From Thermotogae bacterium (GTDB lineage Bacteria > Thermotogota > Thermotogae > Petrotogales > Kosmotogaceae), in the NCBI GenBank assembly GCA_003643975.1, contig QNAR01000116.1, positions 1-5,697 on the forward strand: 5,697 nt of DNA, written 5' to 3'. The position numbers and the translations under genes are program-made. The notes under the pieces were generated by a model, which saw nothing but the letters and a program-made list of their open reading frames with translations, was not told the DNA's origin and ran no database searches. Below are positions 1-5,670 of this stretch, one piece after another. Position 1 is the first letter of the stretch, and every line of letters begins with the position of its first letter.

Positions 1-417
1 TGCAAGCTCTGCAAGGCTATATGGCCCCTCCTGGAAAAGGGATTTAGCGAGTTCATAGGTATCTATATAGTCATTAGAGAAAGGAAAGGTACCCGTTTCT
101 TTCGCTGCTATGTCAAAGAACTTCATATCTACCGATATGCTATGCCCAACGATTACGGCATTTCCAACGTATTCCTTAAACTTCGGAAATACTTCTAGCA
201 TGCTAGGCTCATCATTAACATCTGCGTTTTTCAATCCATGAATACTGCTTATGGCAGCAGGAATTGTTATTTGCGGGTTTACGAGTGAGTGAAAGCGCAG
301 TTCGTAATATATCTTCCCATGGTAAATAGGAATTGCAGCGATTTCTATTATTCTATCTCCATTAAGGGGACTCGAACCGGTAGTTTCGGTGTCAACGACC
401 ACAAAAACATTGTTCAT
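1..417 (-). CDS. DnaQ-like 3'-5' exonuclease, N-terminal part (runs off the window)
   Basis: An open frame of 139 codons starts at the ATG at 415-417 and continues past base 1, so the C-terminus is missing. The start follows an AGGAGGT site (424-430) with 6-7 nt spacing. Residues 7-14 read VVDTETTG, the Exo I motif of DEDD exonucleases, with metal ligands D9 and E11. Residues 90-101 (VGHSISVDMKFF) are Exo II with D97; the usual Asn after His is Ser93. D119-T120 followed by YELAKSL matches the conserved segment before Exo III. The Exo III H-x4-D motif lies outside the window. In this family the domain removes 3' nucleotides from DNA or RNA, as polymerase III epsilon subunit, a stand-alone exonuclease, or the N-terminal domain of a larger protein (DinG-like or UvrC-like fusions). 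The fragment cannot decide between these. It lies 165 bp downstream of murJ on the same strand; family assignment is confident, exact role is not. Confidence 0.88.
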   Translation of the reverse strand, partial: MNNVFVVVDTETTGSSPLNGDRIIEIAAIPIYHGKIYYELRFHSLVNPQITIPAAISSIHGLKNADVNDEPSMLEVFPKFKEYVGNAVIVGHSISVDMKFFDIAAKETGTFPFSNDYIDTYELAKSLFQEGPYSLAELA

Positions 418-472
418 TTCAATACCTCCTGTAATATTTTAGCACGCTGAGAAATTTTATTCCCACACAGAA

Positions 473-502
473 TTCATAAGTTTTGTTCACAGAAACTATC
501 AA
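473..502 (-). promoter_or_regulatory. Possible promoter for the DnaQ-like exonuclease gene
   Basis: On the minus strand TTGATA (497-502, 5 of 6 to the -35 consensus) is followed after 18 bp by TATGAA (473-478, 4 of 6 to the -10 consensus). This places a start near 466, about 50 nt before the ATG. No intrinsic terminator is visible between murJ and this gene, so read-through from murJ is also possible. The rest of 418-516 shows nothing recognisable apart from the two outward-facing ribosome binding sites. Confidence 0.3.
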
Positions 503-516
503 TAAGGAGGTATATA

Positions 517-711
517 ATGATAAGAGCTCGATACATTACGCAAGCCGTCAAAAGAAATCAGGAACAACACTGCAACAAAGGGCTATCGCCTTTTAAACAC
601 ACCTTTTATATATTTGTATTCCCTGAGAGCAAAAAGTTTAGAGAGCAGCAGATATATAGCTACTCCGGAGAGAACTTCAATGATACTCGAAAGATTCATT
701 GCAGGGAGTAA
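517..711 (+). CDS. Candidate small protein (64 aa), antisense to the 3' end of murJ
   Basis: The ATG at 517 is preceded by AAGGAGGT (504-511) with a 5-nt spacer, a near-perfect ribosome binding site and comparable to those of the confident genes in this window. The 64-residue product is basic and polar (MIRARYITQAVKRNQ at the N-terminus, one Cys near the middle and one near the end), has no signal peptide, no clear membrane segment and no motif I recognise. Only the first 22 codons lie outside murJ; the rest run antisense to the last third of a hundred or so murJ codons, so that part may be open by chance. I found no convincing plus-strand promoter in 431-503. It could be a real small protein, a remnant of a longer gene whose 3' part is lost, or a chance ORF behind a chance ribosome binding site. 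I recognise no homologue and assign no function. Confidence 0.25.
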   Translation: MIRARYITQAVKRNQEQHCNKGLSPFKHTFYIFVFPESKKFREQQIYSYSGENFNDTRKIHCRE

Positions 712-2079
712 CTGCCTTTCAATGAAAAGTGTAATGGTCATAATAAGACTTGCCATGGTGATTTTCAATAATTCATACAGTTGACTTTTAGTAGCTTTAA
801 CAGCCAGAAGTACTTGCAAACTGACACTTAAAAATCCAAAGATGCCCGCGATAGCTGTTGCCCAAGCTATTCCCACCGGGCCATAGGACAATCCCAGAAC
901 AATGTCCAATACGATGTTGATCCCCGCCATCAAGGCCGCTATAAGAGAGGGGAATCTAGGATTTTGGCGTGAATAGTGAACCCTTGAAAAGATGTTGAAT
1001 AGCCCATAGAATGGGAGTCCAACTGCATAAATTCTCAAAATGCGGGCTGTATTGAGCGTATCGATGTAACTAAAGGCGCCTCTTTGAAACAACAAAGATA
1101 CAATTTCTTTTGAAAGCACAATAAGGCCCAAAGTAGCCGGAAGGATGAAATAAAGAAGCGTTTCGAGAGATGTCCATAGGGTTTCGTTGAACTTCTCGGT
1201 GTTCTTGATGTATTTAGACAGCTCGGCAAGCACGACGGTAGCCACCGAGATTCCGAAAATGCCAAGAGGAAGCTGGTAAAGCCTCATAGCATATTGCAAA
1301 CTTGAAACCGCACCTGAACCCAATTCTGTGGCTACTCTTGTATCCACAAGCGAATTTACCTGAGCGATGGCCGGGGATATCATTGTGAGTCCAAAAATTT
1401 TGAGAAATTCCCTGGCGTCTTTTTTGTTGAATCGGGCCTTAAACCTGAACCCTTTCTTTTTCGCAGCTGTTATCACTGCCAGTACCTGAATTCCACCTCC
1501 AACAACAAAGGCAATGGTTGGTCCCAAAATCGGTGGATTGAAATGCCTGGAAAGGGCAATACCGGTTATGGTTGAAAGGTTGATAAACGCAGGAGAAAGA
1601 GCCGCAAGAAAATAAGCATCAAAACTATTAAGCACCCCGTAAAAAACGCTCCATGTAGAAACAAGAAGCACAAATGGAAAGGTTATTTTCATCAGCTTCG
1701 ATGTGAGCAGAATCACTTCTGGATCAAACCCACCTGCGAAAACCCTGGTTACCGGGGTAGAAAAAACAACGCCTGTTACTGATATGATGGATGTAACGCT
1801 GATAACAAGCAATAGAACGGTCGATGCAAATTCGAAGGCTCGCTCAATGGATTCCCTTCTCTTCTCAACAAACATAGGTACAAAAGTCAAGGATAAGGCC
1901 CCTTCTGCGAATATCTTTCTCAGAAAGAAAGGGATCATTATAGCTACAAGATAGGCGTCATATTGGTTTGAAGTGCCAAAGTATCCTGCGAAGAAAGCAT
2001 CTCTCAACAAACCGGTAACCCGGGAGATCATCGTAGCTAGACCAAAGGCCAGCGTTCCTTTGAGAACTTTATTTTCCAT
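583..2079 (-). CDS. murJ: MurJ (MviN) lipid II flippase
   Basis: This 498-residue polytopic membrane protein is the normal length for MurJ of the MOP superfamily, which moves the peptidoglycan precursor lipid II from the inner to the outer face of the cytoplasmic membrane. The N-terminus gives the family signature SRVTGLLRD (19-27), then YDAYLVA (40-46) and FLRKIFAEGALS (52-62). By alignment with E. coli MurJ from memory, the essential cavity charges are kept: R20, R26, D41, R54 and R266 for R18, R24, D39, R52 and R270. Later family landmarks are FQRGAF (331-336) and YSRQNPRFP (369-377). Hydrophobic segments recur through the whole length, consistent with about 14 helices. The ATG at 2079 puts the first helix in register with E. 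coli. The ribosome binding site is weak (GGGGAAGG, 2092-2099, 12 nt from the ATG), unlike its neighbours. It is transcribed away from the polyferredoxin gene; its end is overlapped antisense by the small ORF at 517-711. Confidence 0.97.
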   Translation of the reverse strand: MENKVLKGTLAFGLATMISRVTGLLRDAFFAGYFGTSNQYDAYLVAIMIPFFLRKIFAEGALSLTFVPMFVEKRRESIERAFEFASTVLLLVISVTSIISVTGVVFSTPVTRVFAGGFDPEVILLTSKLMKITFPFVLLVSTWSVFYGVLNSFDAYFLAALSPAFINLSTITGIALSRHFNPPILGPTIAFVVGGGIQVLAVITAAKKKGFRFKARFNKKDAREFLKIFGLTMISPAIAQVNSLVDTRVATELGSGAVSSLQYAMRLYQLPLGIFGISVATVVLAELSKYIKNTEKFNETLWTSLETLLYFILPATLGLIVLSKEIVSLLFQRGAFSYIDTLNTARILRIYAVGLPFYGLFNIFSRVHYSRQNPRFPSLIAALMAGINIVLDIVLGLSYGPVGIAWATAIAGIFGFLSVSLQVLLAVKATKSQLYELLKITMASLIMTITLFIERQLLPAMNLSSIIEVLSGVAIYLLLSKLFALREYKYIKGVFKRR

Positions 2080-2145
2080 CGTTTTTCATAGCCTTCCCCT
2101 ACGAGAGTTTTCTATTAATTATATCGCAAATGGGAAAGTTTGGAG

Positions 2146-2174
2146 ATTATAACCGCTACAAGGCGCACTTTCAG
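2146..2174 (-). promoter_or_regulatory. murJ promoter
   Basis: On the minus strand CTGAAA (2169-2174, 4 of 6 to the -35 consensus) lies 17 bp upstream of a perfect TATAAT (2146-2151), predicting a start near 2139 and a 5' leader of about 60 nt. A second TATAAT at 2118-2123 has no usable -35 and is less likely. The palindrome at 2180-2195 lies immediately upstream, so a protein bound there could also touch this promoter. Confidence 0.6.
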
Positions 2175-2179
2175 ATGCA

Positions 2180-2195
2180 GGTAACATATGTTACC
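2180..2195. promoter_or_regulatory. Perfect 16-bp palindrome, candidate operator between divergent promoters
   Basis: GGTAACATATGTTACC is self-complementary over all 16 bases. Its core TAACA-N2-TGTTA equals the core of the PrfA box, and its GTA-N8-TAC pattern is that of NtcA sites; both regulators belong to the CRP/FNR family. The centre (2187.5) falls 41.5 bp before the start predicted from TATACT at 2217-2222, the normal position for class II activation by that family, and 48.5 bp before the predicted murJ start. No regulator gene for it lies in the window, so the family is inferred from the site alone. Confidence 0.5.
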
Positions 2196-2216
2196 GACTA
2201 AGATGCTATCTAATTT

Positions 2217-2222
2217 TATACT
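2217..2222 (+). promoter_or_regulatory. -10 box of the polyferredoxin gene
   Basis: TATACT (5 of 6 to consensus) lies 30 bp before the ATG at 2253 and predicts a start near 2229, just ahead of the ribosome binding site. There is no good -35 hexamer at 17-18 bp; that position is occupied by the end of the palindrome and bases after it. A weak -35 next to a palindrome is what an activator-dependent promoter looks like. Confidence 0.45.
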
Positions 2223-2252
2223 CTTTTTATATAAACACCAGGAGGTGATTGC

Positions 2253-2888
2253 ATGAGAATTCGACTATTGACAGTATTGAGATTGACCTCAGAGATACTG
2301 GCACTGCTACTCTTCGTTTTTCTGTTGAAAAATAAAATGTTGCAATTATGGTTGGTTATTTTCGGTGCTTCGATACTGGGTTCTTTTCTTTTTGGAAGAT
2401 TCTATTGCGGATGGATTTGTCCCATGGAAACGCTTTTCAGACCTATCAATTGGATCTACGCGAAGTTGAAAATAAAGAGATTCAAAACACCAAAGGTGCT
2501 CAAAAACAATGTAGTGAGATGGGGAATTCTAGCCCTGTTCTTATTTTTGCTGGTAGCTACAAAGATCTTTCACCTGAAGATTAATCTCTTGCTGTATATA
2601 ACCGTCCTTTCGATTGCCATAACCTTGATATTTGAAGAGGAGCTCTGGCATAAGTATCTATGCCCATTTGGGACAATACTTGCTCTGTCCTCGCGAAAAA
2701 GCCTTTTTGGATTGAATATAGATAAAAACAGTTGTGCGCTTTGCAACATTTGTCAATCAAAGTGTCCGATTAACGTCATTTCAAAAGAAAATTCCCAAAT
2801 GAAAATCAATACACGAGAATGTCTGTTGTGTTTTAAATGCACCGAGAGTTGCCCAAAGGTATCTATCAAATATACGAAGCTAAACTAG
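2253..2888 (+). CDS. NapH-like membrane-bound polyferredoxin (4Fe-4S)
   Basis: The 211-residue protein starts at an ATG behind a strong AGGAGGTGAT site (2240-2249). It has about four membrane segments (roughly 8-25, 31-47, 90-104, 110-127). FYCGWICP (50-57; C52, C56) and YLCPFG (135-140; C137) are landmarks of the NapH/NosR/CcoG type of membrane ferredoxin (Fer4_5 domain). The C-terminal tail carries two classical 4Fe-4S motifs, C161-C164-C167-C171-P and C190-C193-C196-C200-P, so the soluble end can carry two cubane clusters. Family members pass electrons from the membrane or quinone pool to a periplasmic or membrane reductase, or act in metal-centre assembly. At 211 residues it is shorter than NapH, which is nearer 280. 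No NapG, NapA, NosZ or cytochrome partner lies nearby, so its redox partner is unknown. It is a single-gene unit by all appearances, converging on the ATPase gene. Family is confident; reaction is not. Confidence 0.88.
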   Translation: MRIRLLTVLRLTSEILALLLFVFLLKNKMLQLWLVIFGASILGSFLFGRFYCGWICPMETLFRPINWIYAKLKIKRFKTPKVLKNNVVRWGILALFLFLLVATKIFHLKINLLLYITVLSIAITLIFEEELWHKYLCPFGTILALSSRKSLFGLNIDKNSCALCNICQSKCPINVISKENSQMKINTRECLLCFKCTESCPKVSIKYTKLN

Positions 2889-2901
2889 TCCATAAAAAAT
2901 C

Positions 2902-4983
2902 TTATTTTCCCTTTGATACCTTTAATACTCTTGTGGCATTCAGCACCGCCAGAAGAGCTACTCCCACATCTGCAAATACTGCTTCCCACATAGTTGCCTG
3001 TCCGACGGTTCCCAGCGCTATGAACAGGCCTTTTACGCCAAGAGCAAAGAGTATGTTTTGCCAAATGATATTGTGAGTAAAGGAGGCTGTTTTCATTGCC
3101 TGTGAAAGCTTCGAGGGCTTGTCGTCCATAATGACAACATCGGCGGTTTCTATAGCTGCATCAGAGCCAAGCCCACCCATCGCTACCCCTACATCTGCTC
3201 TGGCAAGGACCGGCGAATCATTTATTCCATCCCCCACAAAGGCGACTTTCCCTTTGCTTTTTCCCTTGAGGCGCTCTAAAATAGCAACTTTATCTTCTGG
3301 CAAAAGCTCGGCGTAGTATTCATCGATACCGAGTTCAGAAGCAACTTTTTCAGCAACGATCTGGCTATCGCCAGTCAGCATTGCAATTTTCTTGACTCCC
3401 TGCTTTCTCAACTCTTCTATAGCCTTCTTTGCGTCTGTTTTTATTCGATCAGAGATTGTTATGCTGCCAGCGTATTTACCATCTATGGCAACGTACACAA
3501 CTGCATCAACTTTTTCCTCATCTGCCGGTTCAATATTGTGTAATTTAAGCAGTTTTTGGTTACCCACATGCACTCTCTTTCCAGAAATCGTAGCGATTAC
3601 ACCCTGTCCCGGTATTTCTTTGTAATCATTCACCTGGTTGGGATTTTCAAGGAAGTCTTTACCGTAGTCACGTATTGACTTTGCTACTGGATGATTTGAA
3701 TGTATCTCTGCCTTAGCTGCAAACTCTACGACCTCCTCCTTGGAATAACCGTTGAAGGTCTTTACATCTGCCACTTCAAAAACACCTTCTGTCAATGTTC
3801 CCGTTTTATCGAAAACAACTGTATCCACATTTTTCAGAGCATCCAAAAAGTTGCTTCCCTTTATGAGCACGCCATTTTTTGAAGCTCTTCCTATACCGCC
3901 GAAATACCCCAGCGGAATTGATATAACAAGGGCACATGGACATGAAATCACAAGCAACACAAGTGCACGTTGTATCCAAAGAGCCAAGCTTGCACCCGGT
4001 ATAAACAAAGGCGGCAAGAAAGCAATAGCTGCCGCTCCAAATACAACAAAAGGTGTATAGTATTTTGAAAACTTCGTTATGAATTTCTCTGTTGGAGCTT
4101 TTTTGGAAGCAGCATTTTCAACCAGCTCCAAAATCTTCGAAACATAAGAATTTTCAAAGGATTTTTTGACTTCGATTCTCAATAGTCCGGAAGTATTTAT
4201 CATTCCGGAAAGAACCTCATCCCTCACTTTTACTTTTCTTGGAACGCTTTCACCAGTCAAAGCTGAAGTGTCGAGGAATGATTCGCCTTTCACAACAACT
4301 CCATCAAGAGGGATCCTTTCACCAGGGTTGACCAGTATTATCTGCCCTGGATTGACTGTTTCAGGTGGGACTCTTTTGATTTGTCCATCGGATAATAGAT
4401 TAGTGTAATTGGCTTTCAATGCAAGCAATGATCTTATAGAACGCCTTGATTTTCCAACTGCAAGATCATCAAACAGCTCACCGACTGAGAAAAAGATCAT
4501 AACCGCCACCGCTTCCGGGAATTCTCCAATGGCAATTGCTCCTAATGTTGCGACCGACATGAGGAAATTCTCTCCGAAGAAATTCCCATGCAGTATATTT
4601 TTGACTGCAGCAAGCAGTACTCGCCACCCACTTATGATATAAGCCGTTAGAAAGAGAACAGTATTAACTTGAAGGGGCATGAAGGAAATGAAAAATCTAT
4701 TTATCAACGCTACTGCAAATAAGATTCCCGAAATTGCAAGCGTTATAATTTGCTTCCTTAAATCTCCATTTGATTCAGAATCACCGGCTTCACTTTCAAA
4801 GGCTACCTCAGGCTCTATTCTTTTTGCGAGTTTTTGAATCTCAATAATCTCGTGTTCATCAGCGATAAGCGTTTGGGTTGCAAAGTTTAGAGACATATCC
4901 ATCCCTTTTTCTTTTACTGCCTGTTCAATTTTGGCGGCGCAACTGGCACAGTCAAGGTTCTTTACTCTGTATTTTTTCTTCAT
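2902..4983 (-). CDS. cadA: P1B-2 type Zn2+/Cd2+/Pb2+-exporting ATPase (CadA/ZntA family)
   Basis: This 693-residue pump uses ATP to expel soft divalent metals across the cytoplasmic membrane. It begins with one heavy-metal-associated domain (LDCASCAAKIE, 10-20; ligands C12 and C15). Then follow membrane segments, the actuator motif TGES (243-246), the membrane motif SCPCALVISIP (347-357; C348, C350), the phosphorylated D392 in DKTGTLTEG, HP (431-432), TGD (537-539) and GDGIND (584-589). The CPC-x4-SxP motif, N643-x7-K651 and D672-x-G in the last helix together form the P1B-2 signature, which points to Zn/Cd/Pb and away from Cu/Ag or Co. All catalytic residues are present. The ATG at 4983 starts 2 nt after the sensor gene's stop, with GGAGG (4991-4995) inside the end of that gene, so the two are probably translationally coupled. 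It ends 13 bp from the convergent polyferredoxin gene with no clear terminator. Among the three metals the sequence alone cannot choose. Confidence 0.96.
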   Translation of the reverse strand: MKKKYRVKNLDCASCAAKIEQAVKEKGMDMSLNFATQTLIADEHEIIEIQKLAKRIEPEVAFESEAGDSESNGDLRKQIITLAISGILFAVALINRFFISFMPLQVNTVLFLTAYIISGWRVLLAAVKNILHGNFFGENFLMSVATLGAIAIGEFPEAVAVMIFFSVGELFDDLAVGKSRRSIRSLLALKANYTNLLSDGQIKRVPPETVNPGQIILVNPGERIPLDGVVVKGESFLDTSALTGESVPRKVKVRDEVLSGMINTSGLLRIEVKKSFENSYVSKILELVENAASKKAPTEKFITKFSKYYTPFVVFGAAAIAFLPPLFIPGASLALWIQRALVLLVISCPCALVISIPLGYFGGIGRASKNGVLIKGSNFLDALKNVDTVVFDKTGTLTEGVFEVADVKTFNGYSKEEVVEFAAKAEIHSNHPVAKSIRDYGKDFLENPNQVNDYKEIPGQGVIATISGKRVHVGNQKLLKLHNIEPADEEKVDAVVYVAIDGKYAGSITISDRIKTDAKKAIEELRKQGVKKIAMLTGDSQIVAEKVASELGIDEYYAELLPEDKVAILERLKGKSKGKVAFVGDGINDSPVLARADVGVAMGGLGSDAAIETADVVIMDDKPSKLSQAMKTASFTHNIIWQNILFALGVKGLFIALGTVGQATMWEAVFADVGVALLAVLNATRVLKVSKGK

Positions 4984-4985
4984 TC

Positions 4986-5339
4986 TTATTCCTCCAAAAA
5001 TTCTTCGAAATGTTCTTTAGCCACATTTATCAAGTCCATTATGTGCTTATCTGCAAGAGAGTAGAAAACAGTTTTTCCCTCTCTTCTGTATTTAACTATT
5101 CTAAAGGCTTTCAAGAGCCGCAAATGATGAGAGACAGATGGAAGCGTAATCCCCAGTATCTCAGAAAGGTCACAAGTACAAAGTTCTTTCAGAGAAAGAA
5201 GATAGATTATCTTGGTTCTTGTTTCGTCAGCCAAGACTTTGAATAGCTCGGAAAGACCGGAAATTTCATTTGCCCTCTTTTTAAATTCTTCGGTATTTAT
5301 GTGTACTTGATGCACCTGGCAGTAATCTTTCTTTTTCAT
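4986..5339 (-). CDS. cadC: ArsR/SmtB-family metal-sensing repressor (CadC-like)
   Basis: The 117-residue product is a winged-helix repressor that leaves DNA on binding metal. ELFKVLADETRTKIIYLL (31-48) is the typical ArsR entry; the recognition region is LGITLPSVSHHLRLLK (62-77) and the wing YRREGKTVFYSL (84-95). Two metal sites can be read. The CadC-type alpha3N/alpha4 site has C54 and C56 (LCTCD) plus C7 near the N-terminus; the second N-terminal Cys of S. aureus CadC is absent, but H10 and H13 lie near. The SmtB-type alpha5 site is complete: D97, H99, H110, E113 with exact SmtB spacing. I chose the ATG at 5339 because AGGTGG (5348-5353) sits 8 nt upstream and it aligns with the CadC N-terminus. 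It is the first gene of an operon with the metal ATPase and surely its regulator; the palindrome just upstream implies autoregulation. Confidence 0.95.
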   Translation of the reverse strand: MKKKDYCQVHQVHINTEEFKKRANEISGLSELFKVLADETRTKIIYLLSLKELCTCDLSEILGITLPSVSHHLRLLKAFRIVKYRREGKTVFYSLADKHIMDLINVAKEHFEEFLEE

Positions 5340-5347
5340 GTAAAACA

Positions 5348-5353
5348 CCACCT
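5348..5353 (-). promoter_or_regulatory. Ribosome binding site that fixes the cadC start
   Basis: AGGTGG on the minus strand lies 8 nt before the ATG at 5339. The in-frame GTG codons at 5351 and 5348 fall inside this site and so cannot be the start. Its first two bases are the last two of the 42-bp palindrome. Confidence 0.75.
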
Positions 5354-5393
5354 ATATAATACGATTAGACAATTGTCTAATCGTATTATATAG
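5352..5393. promoter_or_regulatory. Perfect 42-bp palindrome, probable cad operator
   Basis: Bases 5352-5393 are exactly self-complementary, 21 bp per arm with no spacer, centred between 5372 and 5373. The central part is ATTAGACAATTGTCTAAT and the outer arms are AT-rich, each carrying a TATAAT in opposite orientations. It covers the cadC -10 box and the predicted start at about 5378 and ends at the ribosome binding site. SmtB/CadC proteins bind imperfect inverted repeats of about 26 bp in this position, so a sensor dimer bound here would block polymerase. The length and perfection are greater than one dimer needs. Confidence 0.85.
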
Positions 5394-5414
5394 CTTAAGA
5401 CCCCCAACTGTCAA
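5385..5414 (-). promoter_or_regulatory. cadC-cadA promoter, consensus hexamers
   Basis: On the minus strand TTGACA (5409-5414) and TATAAT (5385-5390) both match the sigma-70/sigma-A consensus perfectly, with an 18-bp spacer. The predicted start is near 5378, giving a leader of about 40 nt. A promoter this strong needs tight repression, in keeping with the palindrome that overlaps its -10 box. It starts just after the terminator of the cold-shock gene. Confidence 0.8.
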
Positions 5415-5419
5415 ATGCC

Positions 5420-5455
5420 AAAAAAAAAAGACCCGCCTTTCGGCAGGTCTTTTTT
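5420..5455 (-). terminator. Intrinsic terminator of the cold-shock gene
   Basis: Read on the minus strand, GACCTGCC-GAAA-GGCGGGTC (5430-5449) folds into an 8-bp stem with one U-G wobble and a GNRA-type GAAA loop, flanked by A-U pairs and followed by a run of ten U. In the plus direction the wobble becomes a C/A mismatch, though six T follow, so it is built mainly for the leftward transcript. It insulates the metal operon from cold-shock transcription. Confidence 0.92.
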
Positions 5456-5472
5456 CAGGTTTATTTAATGTG

Positions 5473-5670
5473 TTAGATAGCTTTAACGTTTACAGCCTGT
5501 GCGCCCTTCTGACCATTTTCGATATCAAATTCCACTCTCTGACCTTCTTCAAGTGTTCTGAAACCGTCCATGGCTATACCTGAAAAATGAACGAAAACAT
5601 CTTCACCCTCGTCTCTTGTGATGAAGCCGTAGCCTTTCTGTGCGTTGAACCATTTTACTGTACCTTTCAT
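5473..5670 (-). CDS. csp: Cold-shock protein (CspA/CspB family)
   Basis: The 65-residue product is a single cold-shock domain of normal length, an OB-fold that binds single-stranded RNA and DNA and melts RNA structure as a chaperone. The RNP1 motif KGYGFI (12-17) and RNP2 motif VFVHF (25-29) with their aromatic residues are intact, as is the N-terminal MKGTVKWFN. The C-terminal strand is complete. The ATG at 5670 follows AGGAGG (5675-5680) with a 4-nt spacer. The promoter and any long cold-regulated leader would lie beyond base 5697; only 27 nt of leader are visible. It is a single-gene unit closed by the terminator at 5420-5455, and there is no sign of a functional link to the metal operon. 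Which paralogue it is cannot be told from the sequence alone. Confidence 0.97.
   Translation of the reverse strand: MKGTVKWFNAQKGYGFITRDEGEDVFVHFSGIAMDGFRTLEEGQRVEFDIENGQKGAQAVNVKAI

Noticed and set aside
2894..2908. AT-rich hairpin (AAAAT-ctt-ATTTT) as a bidirectional terminator for the convergent genes.
   Set aside because: Five A-T pairs are too weak for an intrinsic terminator; neither gene shows a clear one here.
2855..2923. Inverted repeat AAAGGTATC / GATACCTTT spanning the ends of the two convergent genes.
   Set aside because: The loop is 51 nt, the arms do not extend past 9 bp, and both arms lie in codons for a Lys-Val-Ser stretch, so chance is the simpler explanation.
3752..4060. 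A 102-codon plus-strand ORF antisense to the middle of the ATPase gene.
   Set aside because: It mirrors conserved ATPase codons around the DKTGT and CPC motifs and has no start signals.
4878..5246. A 122-codon plus-strand ORF antisense to the sensor and the start of the ATPase gene.
   Set aside because: No ribosome binding site or recognisable motif, and the opposite strand has two certain genes; it is a shadow frame.
5340..5351. A longer cadC reading frame from the GTG at 5351 (four extra residues MVFY).
   Set aside because: The GTG codons lie inside the AGGTGG ribosome binding site; the ATG at 5339 has the right spacing and matches the CadC N-terminus.
5355..5360. A plus-strand TATAAT within the 42-bp palindrome as a rightward promoter.
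   Set aside because: No -35 hexamer at 16-19 bp upstream, and nothing on the plus strand downstream to be transcribed; it exists because the palindrome mirrors the cadC -10 box.
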